Shown: positions 47,501 to 55,572, counted from the first letter of the stretch. The stretch is 64,000 nt of DNA from Exiguobacterium mexicanum (GCF_005960665.1 NZ_CP040676.1:2481001-2545000), one strand, 5' to 3'. Translations and numbers: made by a program. Notes: generated from the sequence alone by a model not told the origin.

Positions 47501-47544
47501 GGCAACCTGTCCAATAACAAAACTTGCTTCCTTAACTTTGACAA
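44515..47544 (-). CDS. AddA-like SF1 helicase with N-terminal nuclease-like region
   Basis: The 1009-aa frame has a UvrD/AddA helicase from about residue 300: Walker A LVNAGAGSGKTTTM, Walker B FVDEFQDTDDPQ, motif III VGDIKQAIYRFRGA, motif V TVHKAKGLEFHSVFIP and motif VI RLLYVAMTRAEQRLW. It ends about 35 residues later, so the C-terminal AddA nuclease is missing. Residues 35-165 instead show a restriction-enzyme-like pattern (HVRSEAHTAYLGLVRDFHF, KLDVIVKKDDIFMGIQLF), although the expected Lys is absent. The annotated TTG at 47544 has no ribosome site. Coding-like sequence continues 48 codons upstream to an ATA at 47688 that follows GAAGGTGG. First gene of the operon. Confidence 0.75.
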   Translation of the reverse strand: MSKLRKQVLLLDRLPSVEEYTEYFVTSVLSNVNQLELIKHHVRSEAHTAYLGLVRDFHFALLLKESGYFDEVISHEEADLQMKLDVIVKKDDIFMGIQLFAGTENGKASKMVNALKTRSIQSGIKEYYFPLGGKFARPQERRIKNGNTTYELYSRADVEHIIDVFMKDSPDKIDSSVVPKQFLSLSPYTVEDTADTCEKNPYSILLIENELSNNRMNELKKWARQGTKIDLMTRNARIIENQKNLTVHELSKEVDKTLLIKDGRISSNQERYIENNQLSPRFNWGQYRVEHAPSTADILVNAGAGSGKTTTMISRIMYLIHTSDVRLDSIVMITFTRESAAHMRKKIKERLQSYYQTTNLTKYLDLMEQVNGMRIMTIDAFSKYLFEQLGVVEGWGNTVGVASYKYRTETIIREEFARYLTEEINEEEVSYFSDVEEYKMIKFFMYVQSELDKKGLSGDSDSLEWDPAEDSPRDMKYQQATRYVIERMARRIKEEKLRDNSLTLSDIKRDLLTVVKGNRQLTIEPAIDYIFVDEFQDTDDPQIELLVSLSNSLKARLFVVGDIKQAIYRFRGASHTAFESLKRLKNDFLSYELTINYRSSKSLLEEMERLFKVWKQNSRLPNEMKNGIDTGRLISYLSSEVDKEEILKISTTKNLKLEDIILHMYDTLPSNDKKQSVLGILVRKNKEAQAIKELLKDIKKNNRNDLTYEVTVGGGLFKSSAAKDLLLLIRVLKNEGCPESFFALHQSSFVEDAFDVNHLIQHEGDIARLTLEMNRILGDERWQWMHKAREDVRVKPFYKVLQNVVMELPYKRIMGAQGYQPHELIQYERNLYKVLDIAIKRLKNEVNNPVALYDWLKIQLATNRDEDEADIDAKDIKGDRVIRVMTVHKAKGLEFHSVFIPFTNSSLIQGHRHKVLLTSKGLSDHEKVLAFHFKEEDEVVTTASFQTIKAEDITETLNEETRLLYVAMTRAEQRLWINAARPHTPKGTWDKDTWEKLIRMAVRKETSNE

Positions 47545-47770
47545 AAAGCTAGGAAGTCCAAATGTGGTTGCAGGATGTGTTTCTACTGGAATAGTGTCCG
47601 AGATGGAGTGATTTTTGGTATAGGTATTATCTAAAAACCCCTCTATATCTTGTGAGGACTTTAGAATGTTAAGTACTGAACGTTCTATCTTGAACTACCA
47701 CCTTCACATATTTTTTACTTAATTATACAATAACAAACATAGGCATACTTTCTAAACAGTAAACAAAAAA
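47545..47770 (-). other. 5' extension and leader of the AddA-like gene
   Basis: From 47688 to 47545 the frame of the helicase stays open for 48 codons (IERSVLNILKSSQDIE onward) but has no ATG, GTG or TTG. Ahead of the ATA at 47688 is GAAGGTGG at a normal distance. Further upstream is a TATAAT (minus strand, near 47724) without a good -35. The gene may use an AUA start or have lost its start by mutation. Confidence 0.5.
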
Positions 47771-47798
47771 CTCCCATTTCAATTAATGGGAGTTTTTT
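47765..47798. terminator. bidirectional terminator between the methylase gene and the helicase operon
   Basis: ACTCCCATT pairs with AATGGGAGT around TCAAT, with AAAAAA on one side and TTTTTT on the other. It separates the restriction cluster from the AddA-like operon. Confidence 0.85.
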
Positions 47799-47799
47799 G

Positions 47800-49134
47800 T
47801 CATTTGAAGTTATTGTACGTACCCAATAGCTGCATCTGAATCGCTTCCTGCAAGATACCTTTATCATCCTCTTGCTCATGGACTTCTGCGATTCGATGGC
47901 TCATCCGCTCAATCAATCCGACGACGAGGGCGTTCCCCATCGTGAAGTAACGTTTGCGGTCCGTCATCGTACCTGTCCATCCGTAAGGGAATCCGTTTAG
48001 TCCCTCGCACTCTTCGGGACGAAGGTAACGAAGTCTTTTCGTCTGTGGATCTTCGATGACATGGCTCGAGCGGTTGCACGTACCTTCGCTCGTCAACATC
48101 GTACGGCCCGGAAGGTCGAGCGAATCCGGATACGACATGCCGCCCTCTGCGTATACATACACGTGACCGCTTGCCGATGTCCGTTCGATTTTCTTCGGCC
48201 CTTTCAAGTAAGCCAACTCTTCCTGCTCGTTCCGACCCGATTTCTTGATTGTATCGGTGTCCAAATAATACTGTTCCGGTGCAGGACCGAACTGCTCATA
48301 TACTTCTTGAACCACTTCGCCGAGCGTCTTCGGCACTTCACGTTTCGGTAACGTCTCGAGCGTCGTCACCCGATTGCCCGACATGATTCCCGCATTGCGG
48401 TACGTCGCCGAGAACGTATCAGAGATTTCGACGATATCTTTCGGCAGTTCAAACTGTGAGCCCGGATGTTTCTCGCTCGTCAGTTCATGGACCGGGAATG
48501 CCGGGGCGAAGAATCCTGACTCGAGCAGCCATTCCTCAGGGTTTGCCTGTTGAGCACGTACCGAATGATTCAGGTCGGTGCGGGTCGCGAAGATGAAGAT
48601 GCGACGACGGCGTTGCGCGAATCCATAGTCGGCCGCATTGATGACGCGCCACTCGACCGTATAGCCTTGGTCGGCGAATGCACGAAGCATGACGCTGAAG
48701 TCACGTCCCCGTTGTTTGGCCGGAGACTTCATGAGGCGATCGACGTTCTCGAGCAACACGTATGGCGGTTTCTCTTGTTCGATGATGTTCATGATTTCCC
48801 AGAACAAGACGCCCTTCTTCCCTTGAATGCCTTGCTCGTTCTTGAGGCTGCGCGAGACACTGTAGTCTTGGCACGGGAAGCCCCCGACTAACAGGTGGTG
48901 CGGACCCGCCTCCATCCACGACAAGGCGATATCTTCATTCGAATGTATACCTCGGTTCTTGAACCGTTCGGCGTAGCAATCGAAAGCCGGTTGACTCTTC
49001 GTCGCCGGTTCCCATTGATTGCCCCAAACTACATCGAATTTGTCCGATGTAGGCTCGGCATTCACGTCTTTAATTCCTTCAAGTGCGATGCGGAAACCTC
49101 CTACACCAGCAAATAACTCAACTACTTTAATCAA
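47800..49134 (-). CDS. DNA (cytosine-5) methyltransferase, GATC-type
   Basis: The 444-aa enzyme has the C5-methylase motifs in order: I (ELFAGVGGFR), IV (GGFPCQDYSVS with the catalytic Cys), VI (LLENVDRL), VIII (YGFAQRRRRIFIFA), a target-recognition region of about 150 residues, then IX-X (GYGWTGTM..., TMGNALVVGLIERM). It lies divergent from a Sau3AI-like endonuclease gene, so the target is probably GATC with 5mC. The start is TTG at 49134, with AAAGGGTG 6 nt upstream; a GTG at 49143 lies inside that ribosome site. It protects host DNA from the two neighbouring endonucleases. Confidence 0.88.
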   Translation of the reverse strand: MIKVVELFAGVGGFRIALEGIKDVNAEPTSDKFDVVWGNQWEPATKSQPAFDCYAERFKNRGIHSNEDIALSWMEAGPHHLLVGGFPCQDYSVSRSLKNEQGIQGKKGVLFWEIMNIIEQEKPPYVLLENVDRLMKSPAKQRGRDFSVMLRAFADQGYTVEWRVINAADYGFAQRRRRIFIFATRTDLNHSVRAQQANPEEWLLESGFFAPAFPVHELTSEKHPGSQFELPKDIVEISDTFSATYRNAGIMSGNRVTTLETLPKREVPKTLGEVVQEVYEQFGPAPEQYYLDTDTIKKSGRNEQEELAYLKGPKKIERTSASGHVYVYAEGGMSYPDSLDLPGRTMLTSEGTCNRSSHVIEDPQTKRLRYLRPEECEGLNGFPYGWTGTMTDRKRYFTMGNALVVGLIERMSHRIAEVHEQEDDKGILQEAIQMQLLGTYNNFK

Positions 49135-49143
49135 TGGGAACAC

Positions 49144-49289
49144 CCTTTCGTATTTTCTATCTTAAATTTACTCTATTTCATAAGTTATCTCAAATGAACT
49201 TTCTCGATGAGATTAGTTTAACAGAAAAGGTGAATGGGATCAACAACAAGCTATAATGGTTATATATGTAAACTGTAGGAGGAATTATT
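49144..49289. promoter_or_regulatory. divergent promoter region of the restriction cluster
   Basis: This gap holds the start signals for the methylase (minus) and endonuclease (plus) genes. On the plus strand a TATAAT lies at 49252-49257, and a GATC (49238-49241) falls in the spacer upstream of it. Methylation of that site could tune expression. No C-protein gene is seen. Confidence 0.45.
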
Positions 49290-50660
49290 TTGCGGTATGA
49301 AACGATTCAAGAATTGATGGACAAGGCAAGAGAGGCCGAAGGAAAGACGTTCGGAGAGATCGACACGACCGGGCGCATCAAGAATGTTCGATCGAAAGGT
49401 GCCCTCGGACATGTTATCGAGGAGAGCCATTTCGGTTACCCTATCAATTCGGACGCTCGACCTGATTTCGAGGAACTCGGCATCGAGTTGAAGGTCACCC
49501 CTTTCAAGAAAAACAAGAATGGTACATATTCATCGAAGGAGCGGCTCGTTTTGAACATGATTGATTATCATAACGAGCACGAGTATTCGTTCGAGACGTC
49601 AAGCTTCTTATCCAAAGCCACGAGCATGCTTATCATGCTTTATCAATATGAGCCAAACATCCCTATCGACGACTACCGTATCTATAAAGCGTTCTTGAAT
49701 GAGTTCTCAGAAGAGGATTTGGACGTGATGCGGCAAGACTGGGAGACAATCGTCGCAAAAATCAAACGTGGCGAGGCCCATTTGATCTCCGAGGCCGATA
49801 CGATGTACTTGTCAGCCTGCACGAAAGGAGCAAATGGTTCGGTCGTCCGCAGTCAACCGTTCTCAGAGCAACCAGCAAAACCACGTGCCTTTTCGCTCAA
49901 AGCTTCTTATATGTCGGGGCTTGTCCGTAAGTATTTGACCCCTGAATTGATGGAGTCAATCGCCAATCACGGTGAGTTGAAAGATATGTCGATTGAGCAG
50001 CTCCTCGAGGCACGACTCTCTCCTCATTACGGAAAGACGTTACTCAAGTTGTGCGAAGAAACAGGTATCCCATATAACCCGGGCAATAAGGCGATGATTC
50101 CACGAGTCATGGCAAAACTTTTAGGAGTCAGGAAGACTGATTTGTCGAGCATCGAAGAGTTCGCGAAAGCGAACATCAAGTTCAAGACGATTGCGCGAGA
50201 GCCTGACGGCAAGATTCGGGAACACATGTCGTTCGGAAAAGTCGATTTCGACGACTTATCTCGAGACGAGTGGGAAGAATCCGACTTGTATGACACGTTC
50301 GCCGAACAGAAATACCTCTTCCTCGTATTCCGATATGACGAGGAGTACGTGCCCAAACAAAAACGTATCCCTCGTTTCGAAGGGATACGTCTATGGAACA
50401 TGCCGCTTGAAACGGTCGATGGCGAATTGAAGTCGATGTGGCTCGAGGCTAAACACATTGTCCATACTGGAGTAAAACTGACACCTTCGGGTAAACGAGT
50501 TAAAAACAATCTTCCCGGCCCGAAGTTCAATCAGGTCGCCCATGTGCGCTCAAAAGGAGCCGACGGTCAGGACAAAGTGAAACTCCCAGACGGTCAGTGG
50601 ATCACAAAACAATCGTTTTGGTTGGACAGAAACTACATCCAGCAGATTCTAGACGCGTAA
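49290..50660 (+). CDS. Sau3AI/MutH-like type II restriction endonuclease (GATC)
   Basis: The 456-aa protein has the MutH/Sau3AI nuclease motif RPDFEELGIELKVTP near residue 58 (Asp, Glu-X-Lys), preceded by KGALGHVIEESHFGYPINSDA. A second, degenerate copy of the fold makes up the C-terminal half (about 240-456). This two-domain layout is that of Sau3AI, which cuts GATC. The start is TTG at 49290, with a strong AGGAGG 7 nt upstream. It is divergent from the 5mC methylase and 54 nt before vsr, so it is one module with them. Confidence 0.85.
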   Translation: MRYETIQELMDKAREAEGKTFGEIDTTGRIKNVRSKGALGHVIEESHFGYPINSDARPDFEELGIELKVTPFKKNKNGTYSSKERLVLNMIDYHNEHEYSFETSSFLSKATSMLIMLYQYEPNIPIDDYRIYKAFLNEFSEEDLDVMRQDWETIVAKIKRGEAHLISEADTMYLSACTKGANGSVVRSQPFSEQPAKPRAFSLKASYMSGLVRKYLTPELMESIANHGELKDMSIEQLLEARLSPHYGKTLLKLCEETGIPYNPGNKAMIPRVMAKLLGVRKTDLSSIEEFAKANIKFKTIAREPDGKIREHMSFGKVDFDDLSRDEWEESDLYDTFAEQKYLFLVFRYDEEYVPKQKRIPRFEGIRLWNMPLETVDGELKSMWLEAKHIVHTGVKLTPSGKRVKNNLPGPKFNQVAHVRSKGADGQDKVKLPDGQWITKQSFWLDRNYIQQILDA

Positions 50661-50714
50661 AATGAGTACTTATCTCCCTCACGTGGAATCTTCCTATTAG
50701 AGGGAGGTGAAGGT

Positions 50715-51161
50715 ATGGCCAGAAATGTACCAAAAGCATCGAGTCCAGCCGTCTTCAAGACGATGAGCGGCAATCGCGGCAAGGACACGAAGATGGAAGT
50801 GAAGGTCCGGAAAGCACTATGGGCTGCCGGATATCGATATCGGAAGAACAATCGGAAGTTGTATGGGACACCGGACATCTCGTTTCCCGGACTCCGTGTT
50901 GTCGTCTTTTTGGACTCCTGCTACTGGCACGGCTGCCCCCTTCACTTCAAACTTCCGAAGACGAACGCCGAGTTCTGGCGTCAGAAAATCGGTCGCAACA
51001 TCGAACGGGATGCTGACGTTACAAGACACTACGTCGAAGAAGGATGGGTCATCCTCCGGTTCTGGGAGCATCAGGTCAATGAAGACTTTGATCATGTGAT
51101 TTATACCATCACCCATTTCGTAGACATGGCCAAAACCAATCGACATATACGAAGTGGATAA
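50715..51161 (+). CDS. vsr: very short patch repair (Vsr) endonuclease
   Basis: The 148-aa enzyme nicks next to T:G mismatches formed by deamination of 5-methylcytosine. It has the Vsr landmarks MSGNRGKDTKMEVKVRKALWAAGYRYR, GTPDISFPGLRVVVFLDSCYWHGCPLH (catalytic Asp, zinc-binding Cys/His) and the C-terminal GWVILRFWEHQV. It travels with the cytosine methylase, as expected. The ribosome site GGGAGGTG is 5 nt before the ATG, and the gene follows the endonuclease gene in the same direction. Confidence 0.92.
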   Translation: MARNVPKASSPAVFKTMSGNRGKDTKMEVKVRKALWAAGYRYRKNNRKLYGTPDISFPGLRVVVFLDSCYWHGCPLHFKLPKTNAEFWRQKIGRNIERDADVTRHYVEEGWVILRFWEHQVNEDFDHVIYTITHFVDMAKTNRHIRSG

Positions 51162-51174
51162 TAGAAATTACATG

Positions 51175-51861
51175 TTAATCTAAGTCCTCATCAAACAACG
51201 GCTCATCATAAGTTTCTGTTGCATCATCGACAATCTGGTTCGTGTAGAATCCTTCTACACGGCCTCTTTTTTTGCCCTTTTCATTAAAATGCTCGACAAT
51301 CCTGAACGTATCGGGTGCTTCAAGCCCGATGATGACGATTGGTACGGTCAACTGAGTGTTCAACGGTTTCAAATGGTGGACATATTTCTCATATGTACCG
51401 ATGGCGTTGTCGAAATTTCCGGCCCGCTGAAGTCTTTGGGTCGCACAAATAATCACACCAATCCGTGTTTGAATTGCCTTCTCGACATGGTTCAACTCGC
51501 TCGCAATGACCGGTTTCAATAGATTCCATGCAATCGTTCCCGAATGGTTGAAACCTACTTCCAGCGAGATATTCTCTTTGGCAAAATCGAGACGCCATAC
51601 ATTCTCTGAATAGTCACGGTCTTGGAAGATCGGACTTTCGCTGGCCCATCCTCTCTTTGAAAACTCTGATTTGAATAAATCATTCAAGGTTGAGGACAGA
51701 CTTTTATTCTTGTCCGCATACTTCTCTTCGAATTTTTGAATGATGTCATCATCACTTATGGAAGATATGATGTCATGAATTTCTCTCCAAATCTCTGTGA
51801 ACTCCTCATCATTTTTAAGTATTGTCTCCCCGAAGCGGTGTGAATGAATTCGATAGTTCAA
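51175..51861 (-). CDS. BglII/BstYI-family restriction endonuclease
   Basis: The 228-aa protein has the BglII-family layout: N-terminal helices, then RLDFAKENISLEVGFNH, with Asp and Glu nine residues apart as in BglII. The Gln two residues after the Glu is Gly here. The family closing segment VPIVIIGLEAP is present. Family members cut AGATCT or RGATCY, sites that contain GATC, so the neighbouring methylase could protect against this enzyme too. The start is probably TTG at 51861, with AAAGGGTG upstream, as in the methylase gene; a GTG at 51870 is less likely. Convergent with vsr. Confidence 0.7.
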   Translation of the reverse strand: MNYRIHSHRFGETILKNDEEFTEIWREIHDIISSISDDDIIQKFEEKYADKNKSLSSTLNDLFKSEFSKRGWASESPIFQDRDYSENVWRLDFAKENISLEVGFNHSGTIAWNLLKPVIASELNHVEKAIQTRIGVIICATQRLQRAGNFDNAIGTYEKYVHHLKPLNTQLTVPIVIIGLEAPDTFRIVEHFNEKGKKRGRVEGFYTNQIVDDATETYDEPLFDEDLD

Positions 51862-52184
51862 CTGTCTCACCCTTTTATATGTAATTGATAATGATGTACT
51901 TCATGACGAGAATAAACGACTTTCCTTCACTCGATTCAAAACTCTCGCTATTCCTAATCACTTTATCAGGATACAGGATTGAAAACAAAAGCACATTTAT
52001 TTTGTAATCGTTTTCTTCCCTTTCGTCAAGCGATTTATCCATTTAACATTGATATATCAACATTTTACCAGACATGCAAATGCCTTGACATTTTTGGCGG
52101 GTTATATGAAGTTAGTATTACATTATAATTATTCTAGTAGAGACGAAAGTCCACTAGAGTAAAAAACTAAGGAGGACATATCCC
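51862..52184. other. 323-bp intergenic region before ahpC
   Basis: No gene is seen. It marks the right edge of the defence island. It carries TTGACA at 52085-52090, a perfect TATAAT at 52124-52129 inside a PerR-like box, and the ahpC leader. Confidence 0.5.
52123..52137 (+). promoter_or_regulatory. PerR-box-like operator of ahpC
   Basis: TTATAATTATTCTAG matches the PerR/Fur-type box TTATAATNATTATAA at 13 of 15 positions and contains the -10 hexamer, so binding would block transcription until peroxide stress. Confidence 0.65.
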
Positions 52185-52748
52185 ATGTCATTAATCGGCA
52201 AAGAAATCTTACCTTTCAAAGCACAAGCATTCCAAACAGGTGAATTCCTCGAAGTATCGGACAACGACTTCAAAGGTCAATGGAGCGTCGTTTGCTTCTA
52301 CCCAGCTGACTTCACATTCGTCTGCCCGACTGAACTTGAAGACCTTCAAAACGAATACGCGACACTTAAAAACCTCGGCGTCGAAGTCTACTCAGTATCG
52401 ACTGACACACACTTCACGCACAAAGCATGGCACGAAACGTCTGAGAAAATCGGTAAAATCGAGTACATCATGATTGGTGACCCATCACACACAATCTCAC
52501 GTAACTTCGACGTCTTGAACGAAGAAGATGGCCTTGCTGACCGTGGTACGTTCATCATCGACCCAGACGGCGTCATCCAAACAGTTGAAATCAACGCAGG
52601 CGGCATCGGCCGTGACGCGAGCACACTCGTCAACAAAGTCAAAGCGGCACAATACGTCCGCAACAACCCAGGCGAAGTTTGCCCGGCTAAATGGGAAGAA
52701 GGATCTGCAACACTTCGCCCGAGCCTCGACCTCGTCGGCAAGTTGTAA
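52185..52748 (+). CDS. ahpC: alkyl hydroperoxide reductase subunit C (peroxiredoxin)
   Basis: This 187-aa typical 2-Cys peroxiredoxin reduces H2O2 and organic peroxides. The peroxidatic Cys is in [13 protein letters not shown] (about residue 47) and the resolving Cys in [11 protein letters not shown] (about 166). AhpF, encoded 12 nt downstream, returns it to the reduced state. The ribosome site is AAGGAGG before the ATG. Codon use is strongly biased, in keeping with high expression. A PerR-like box overlaps the promoter. Confidence 0.97.
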   Translation: MSLIGKEILPFKAQAFQTGEFLEVSDNDFKGQWSVVCFYPADFTFVCPTELEDLQNEYATLKNLGVEVYSVSTDTHFTHKAWHETSEKIGKIEYIMIGDPSHTISRNFDVLNEEDGLADRGTFIIDPDGVIQTVEINAGGIGRDASTLVNKVKAAQYVRNNPGEVCPAKWEEGSATLRPSLDLVGKL

Positions 52749-52760
52749 GGAGCGGATTTC

Positions 52761-54284
52761 ATGTTAGAAGCAGATATTAAACAACAGTTGGACCAATATC
52801 TCCAGCTCATGGAGGGCGACGTCGTCCTCCGTGTCAGCGCTGGAGACGACGCGGTCTCAAAAGAGATGCTCGACCTCGTGAACGAACTCGCGAGCATGTC
52901 GTCACGCATTTCGGTCGAGAACGTCACACTCGAACGCACACCAAGCTTTAGCGTGAACCGCCCGTCTGAAGAGACAGGGATTGTCTTCGCAGGAATCCCG
53001 CTCGGTCACGAGTTCACGTCACTCGTCCTCGCGTTGCTCCAAGTGAGCGGCCGGGCGCCGAAAGTGGACGCGGATGCGATCAAACAGATTCAAAACATTC
53101 AAGGCACGTACCACTTCGAATCATATATCAGCCTCAGTTGCCACAACTGCCCGGACGTCGTCCAGGCACTCAACGTCATGAGCGTCCTCAACCCGAACAT
53201 CTCACACACGATGATCGACGGTGGCGCGTTCAAGGCAGAAGTGGAAGCGAAAGAGATCATGGCTGTCCCGACCGTCTTCTTGAACGGTGAGGCGTTCGGC
53301 AACGGACGCATGTCACTTGAAGAGATTTTGACGAAACTCGGAACTGGTCCTGACGCTTCGGCGTTTGACAACAAAGAACCGTATGACGTCCTCGTCATCG
53401 GTGGCGGTCCAGCTGGTGCGAGCGCAGCGGTTTACGCGGCTCGTAAAGGTATCCGGACCGGCATCGTCGCGGAACGCTTCGGTGGACAAGTGATGGACAC
53501 GATGGGGATTGAGAACTTCATCGGCACATCTTACACGGAAGGCCCGAAACTCGTCGCGAGCTTGGAAGAGCACGTGAAAGAATACGGCATCGACGTCATG
53601 AATCTCCAACGCGCGAAGCGTCTTGAGAAAACTGACCTCGTCGAAGTCGAACTTGAGAACGGCGCCGTCTTGAAGAGTAAGAGTGTCATCCTGTCGACGG
53701 GTGCACGCTGGCGTAACGTCAACGTCCCAGGTGAAGCTGAGTTCAAAAACAAAGGTGTGGCCTACTGCCCGCACTGTGACGGCCCTCTCTTCGAAGGCAA
53801 GCGCGTCGCAGTCATCGGTGGCGGCAACTCTGGAATTGAAGCAGCGATCGACCTCGCTGGGATTGTTAAACACGTGACGGTGCTCGAGTTCGCTTCTGAA
53901 CTCAAAGCCGACCAAGTGCTTCAAGACCGTCTCCACAGCCTCCCGAACGTGACCGTCGTCACGAACGCACAGACGACAGAAATCACGGGTACGGACAAAG
54001 TGAACGGCATCTCGTACTTGTCACGTGAGACGAACGAGACGCATCACGTTGAACTCGAAGGTGTCTTCGTCCAAATCGGACTCGTCCCGAACACGGACTG
54101 GCTCGACTCGGTCGAACGCAACAACTTCGGTGAGATCGTCGTCGACCGTCACGGTGCGACGAACATCCCAGGCGTGTTCGCAGCAGGCGACTGCACGAAC
54201 AGCGCCTACAAACAAATCATCATCTCGATGGGATCTGGTGCGACTGCCGCACTCGGTGCTTTCGATTATATGATTCGCAACTAA
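52761..54284 (+). CDS. ahpF: alkyl hydroperoxide reductase subunit F
   Basis: The 507-aa flavoprotein moves electrons from NADH to AhpC. A tandem thioredoxin-fold N-terminal domain carries the redox pair in LSCHNCPDV (about residue 130). A thioredoxin-reductase-like part follows, with the FAD motif [12 protein letters not shown], the active-site pair YCPHCDGP (about 335) and the NADH motif [12 protein letters not shown]. Length is normal. It forms an operon with ahpC and ends at a strong terminator. Confidence 0.97.
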   Translation: MLEADIKQQLDQYLQLMEGDVVLRVSAGDDAVSKEMLDLVNELASMSSRISVENVTLERTPSFSVNRPSEETGIVFAGIPLGHEFTSLVLALLQVSGRAPKVDADAIKQIQNIQGTYHFESYISLSCHNCPDVVQALNVMSVLNPNISHTMIDGGAFKAEVEAKEIMAVPTVFLNGEAFGNGRMSLEEILTKLGTGPDASAFDNKEPYDVLVIGGGPAGASAAVYAARKGIRTGIVAERFGGQVMDTMGIENFIGTSYTEGPKLVASLEEHVKEYGIDVMNLQRAKRLEKTDLVEVELENGAVLKSKSVILSTGARWRNVNVPGEAEFKNKGVAYCPHCDGPLFEGKRVAVIGGGNSGIEAAIDLAGIVKHVTVLEFASELKADQVLQDRLHSLPNVTVVTNAQTTEITGTDKVNGISYLSRETNETHHVELEGVFVQIGLVPNTDWLDSVERNNFGEIVVDRHGATNIPGVFAAGDCTNSAYKQIIISMGSGATAALGAFDYMIRN

Positions 54285-54287
54285 TGT

Positions 54288-54322
54288 AAAATGCGTCCTC
54301 GAACCTGAGGACGCATTTTTTA
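54288..54322. terminator. terminator of ahpCF
   Basis: ATGCGTCCTC and GAGGACGCAT pair around GAACCT, followed by TTTTTT; AAAA on the other side makes it usable for the convergent gene. Confidence 0.85.
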
Positions 54323-54721
54323 GATTTCGAATGTTTTTCCAGAGTCCGGGATAAACAACAACTTTTGTCCCGCTTCTGTTTTAAAGACATAGGCGACATT
54401 TGAAATGAACGGGTTCCACTCGTCCCCTTCCGTGCGCACACTTTCTGTATACGTAACATTTCCATACACCGTAGACAGCTCTTGTTGTGCCGCAGCGACC
54501 GAGTAAGTCGGAATCGATAAGACAATTGTCGCACCGACCAAAAAGACAGCCACGAACGCAGACCACCATTTACGTTTGGGATACGTCATCTTCACTAAGA
54601 TCAATATTGAAATCATCCAACTGATCGGCACCCAAAACGTCGCTGCATTTCCATACCAGGTGTCATTTACATAAAGTAATGCAATCGTCAAAATTAATCC
54701 GCTGATCCACCACCACTTCAT
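54320..54721 (-). CDS. small membrane protein, paralogue of the gene at 60175
   Basis: The 133-aa product begins MKWWWISGLIL and has three hydrophobic segments, followed by a soluble C-terminal domain of about 50 residues. It shares its N-terminus (MKWWW...YVN..WYGN) and about 55 bp of upstream DNA with the gene at 60175-60435, so the two arose by duplication. The start at 54721 has GAGAGGTG 6 nt upstream. Function unknown; converges on ahpF. Confidence 0.7.
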   Translation of the reverse strand: MKWWWISGLILTIALLYVNDTWYGNAATFWVPISWMISILILVKMTYPKRKWWSAFVAVFLVGATIVLSIPTYSVAAAQQELSTVYGNVTYTESVRTEGDEWNPFISNVAYVFKTEAGQKLLFIPDSGKTFEI

Positions 54722-54776
54722 CCCCATCACCTCTCTTCAATTATCCCAAAAACAGGAAAATAGGCAACTTCATTTT
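54722..54776 (-). repeat. promoter block shared with the paralogue at 60436
   Basis: About 55 bp are nearly identical to 60436-60490. On the minus strand they include TTGCCT, a 16-nt spacer and GATAAT, so the shared block is the promoter and ribosome-binding region. Confidence 0.65.
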
Positions 54777-54792
54777 GGTTTGATGAATTATA

Positions 54793-55572
54793 AAATTAAG
54801 TGCAACACCCAAAAGTGAACGCACAAAAAGCCCACAGCGACGTCCTCGTGTAGAATGAAGTTACGACACAAACATTCAGACGGAGGAATCGCTATGAGCT
54901 ATATTCATCTTACCACAACGGAACGCGTGAAAATAGAGACGTATCTGGAGCTTGGGATGTCCATCCGGTCCATCGCGAGACGGCTCGGGCGACAGCCCTC
55001 GACCGTCTCGCGGGAAATCAGACGGAACCCCGACTACGTGGCTGAACGTGCCCAGAAACGCTACGAGAAGGCGAAGACCAACTGTGGCGCCAAGACGAAA
55101 CTCGACGACACGATGCGCCGGACGATCGTCGGGAAGCTGCGTGCGACCTGGTCCCCGGAACAGATCGTCGGCCGTCTCTACACAGGAATAATTGCCTTCT
55201 CCACCATCTACCGTTGGATCTATGCGGGACGGATCGACGTGCCCCTGACCGTGCTCCGCCAGAAAGGGAAACGTCAAAAGCCGATCGCGGACCGCACCGC
55301 AGCCTCGATGGAGGGGGCGATTCATGCGGTGCACGCCGCCTTCCCAGAGGGCACGTTCAGGACGGCGACGACGGACCGGGGCAAGGAGTTCAGCTGCCAC
55401 GAGAACGCCAACGGCCTCCTGCGCGAGTTCTTCCCGAAAGGATCGGACTTCGCGACGGTCGGCCAAGGAGAGATCGTGGACGCGCTCGCCAAGATCAACG
55501 GGCGGCCGAGGAAATGTCTCGGCTGGAAGACCGCACACGAGGCCTTCGCGGAGGAAGTGTTGCGCTTAATTT
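54793..55572 (+). mobile_element. internally deleted IS30-family element
   Basis: Terminal inverted repeats AAATTAAGTGCAACAC (54793-54808) and the complement of 55557-55572 (AAATTAAGCGCAACAC) differ at one base. The element is about 780 bp instead of the 1.0-1.2 kb usual for IS30. No clear target repeat was found. It sits at the left edge of the A+T-rich metal cassette. Confidence 0.7.

Noticed and set aside
44515-47544. Housekeeping AddA of the host
   Set aside because: No C-terminal nuclease, extra N-terminal region, partner lacks nuclease motifs, and location in an A+T-rich island.
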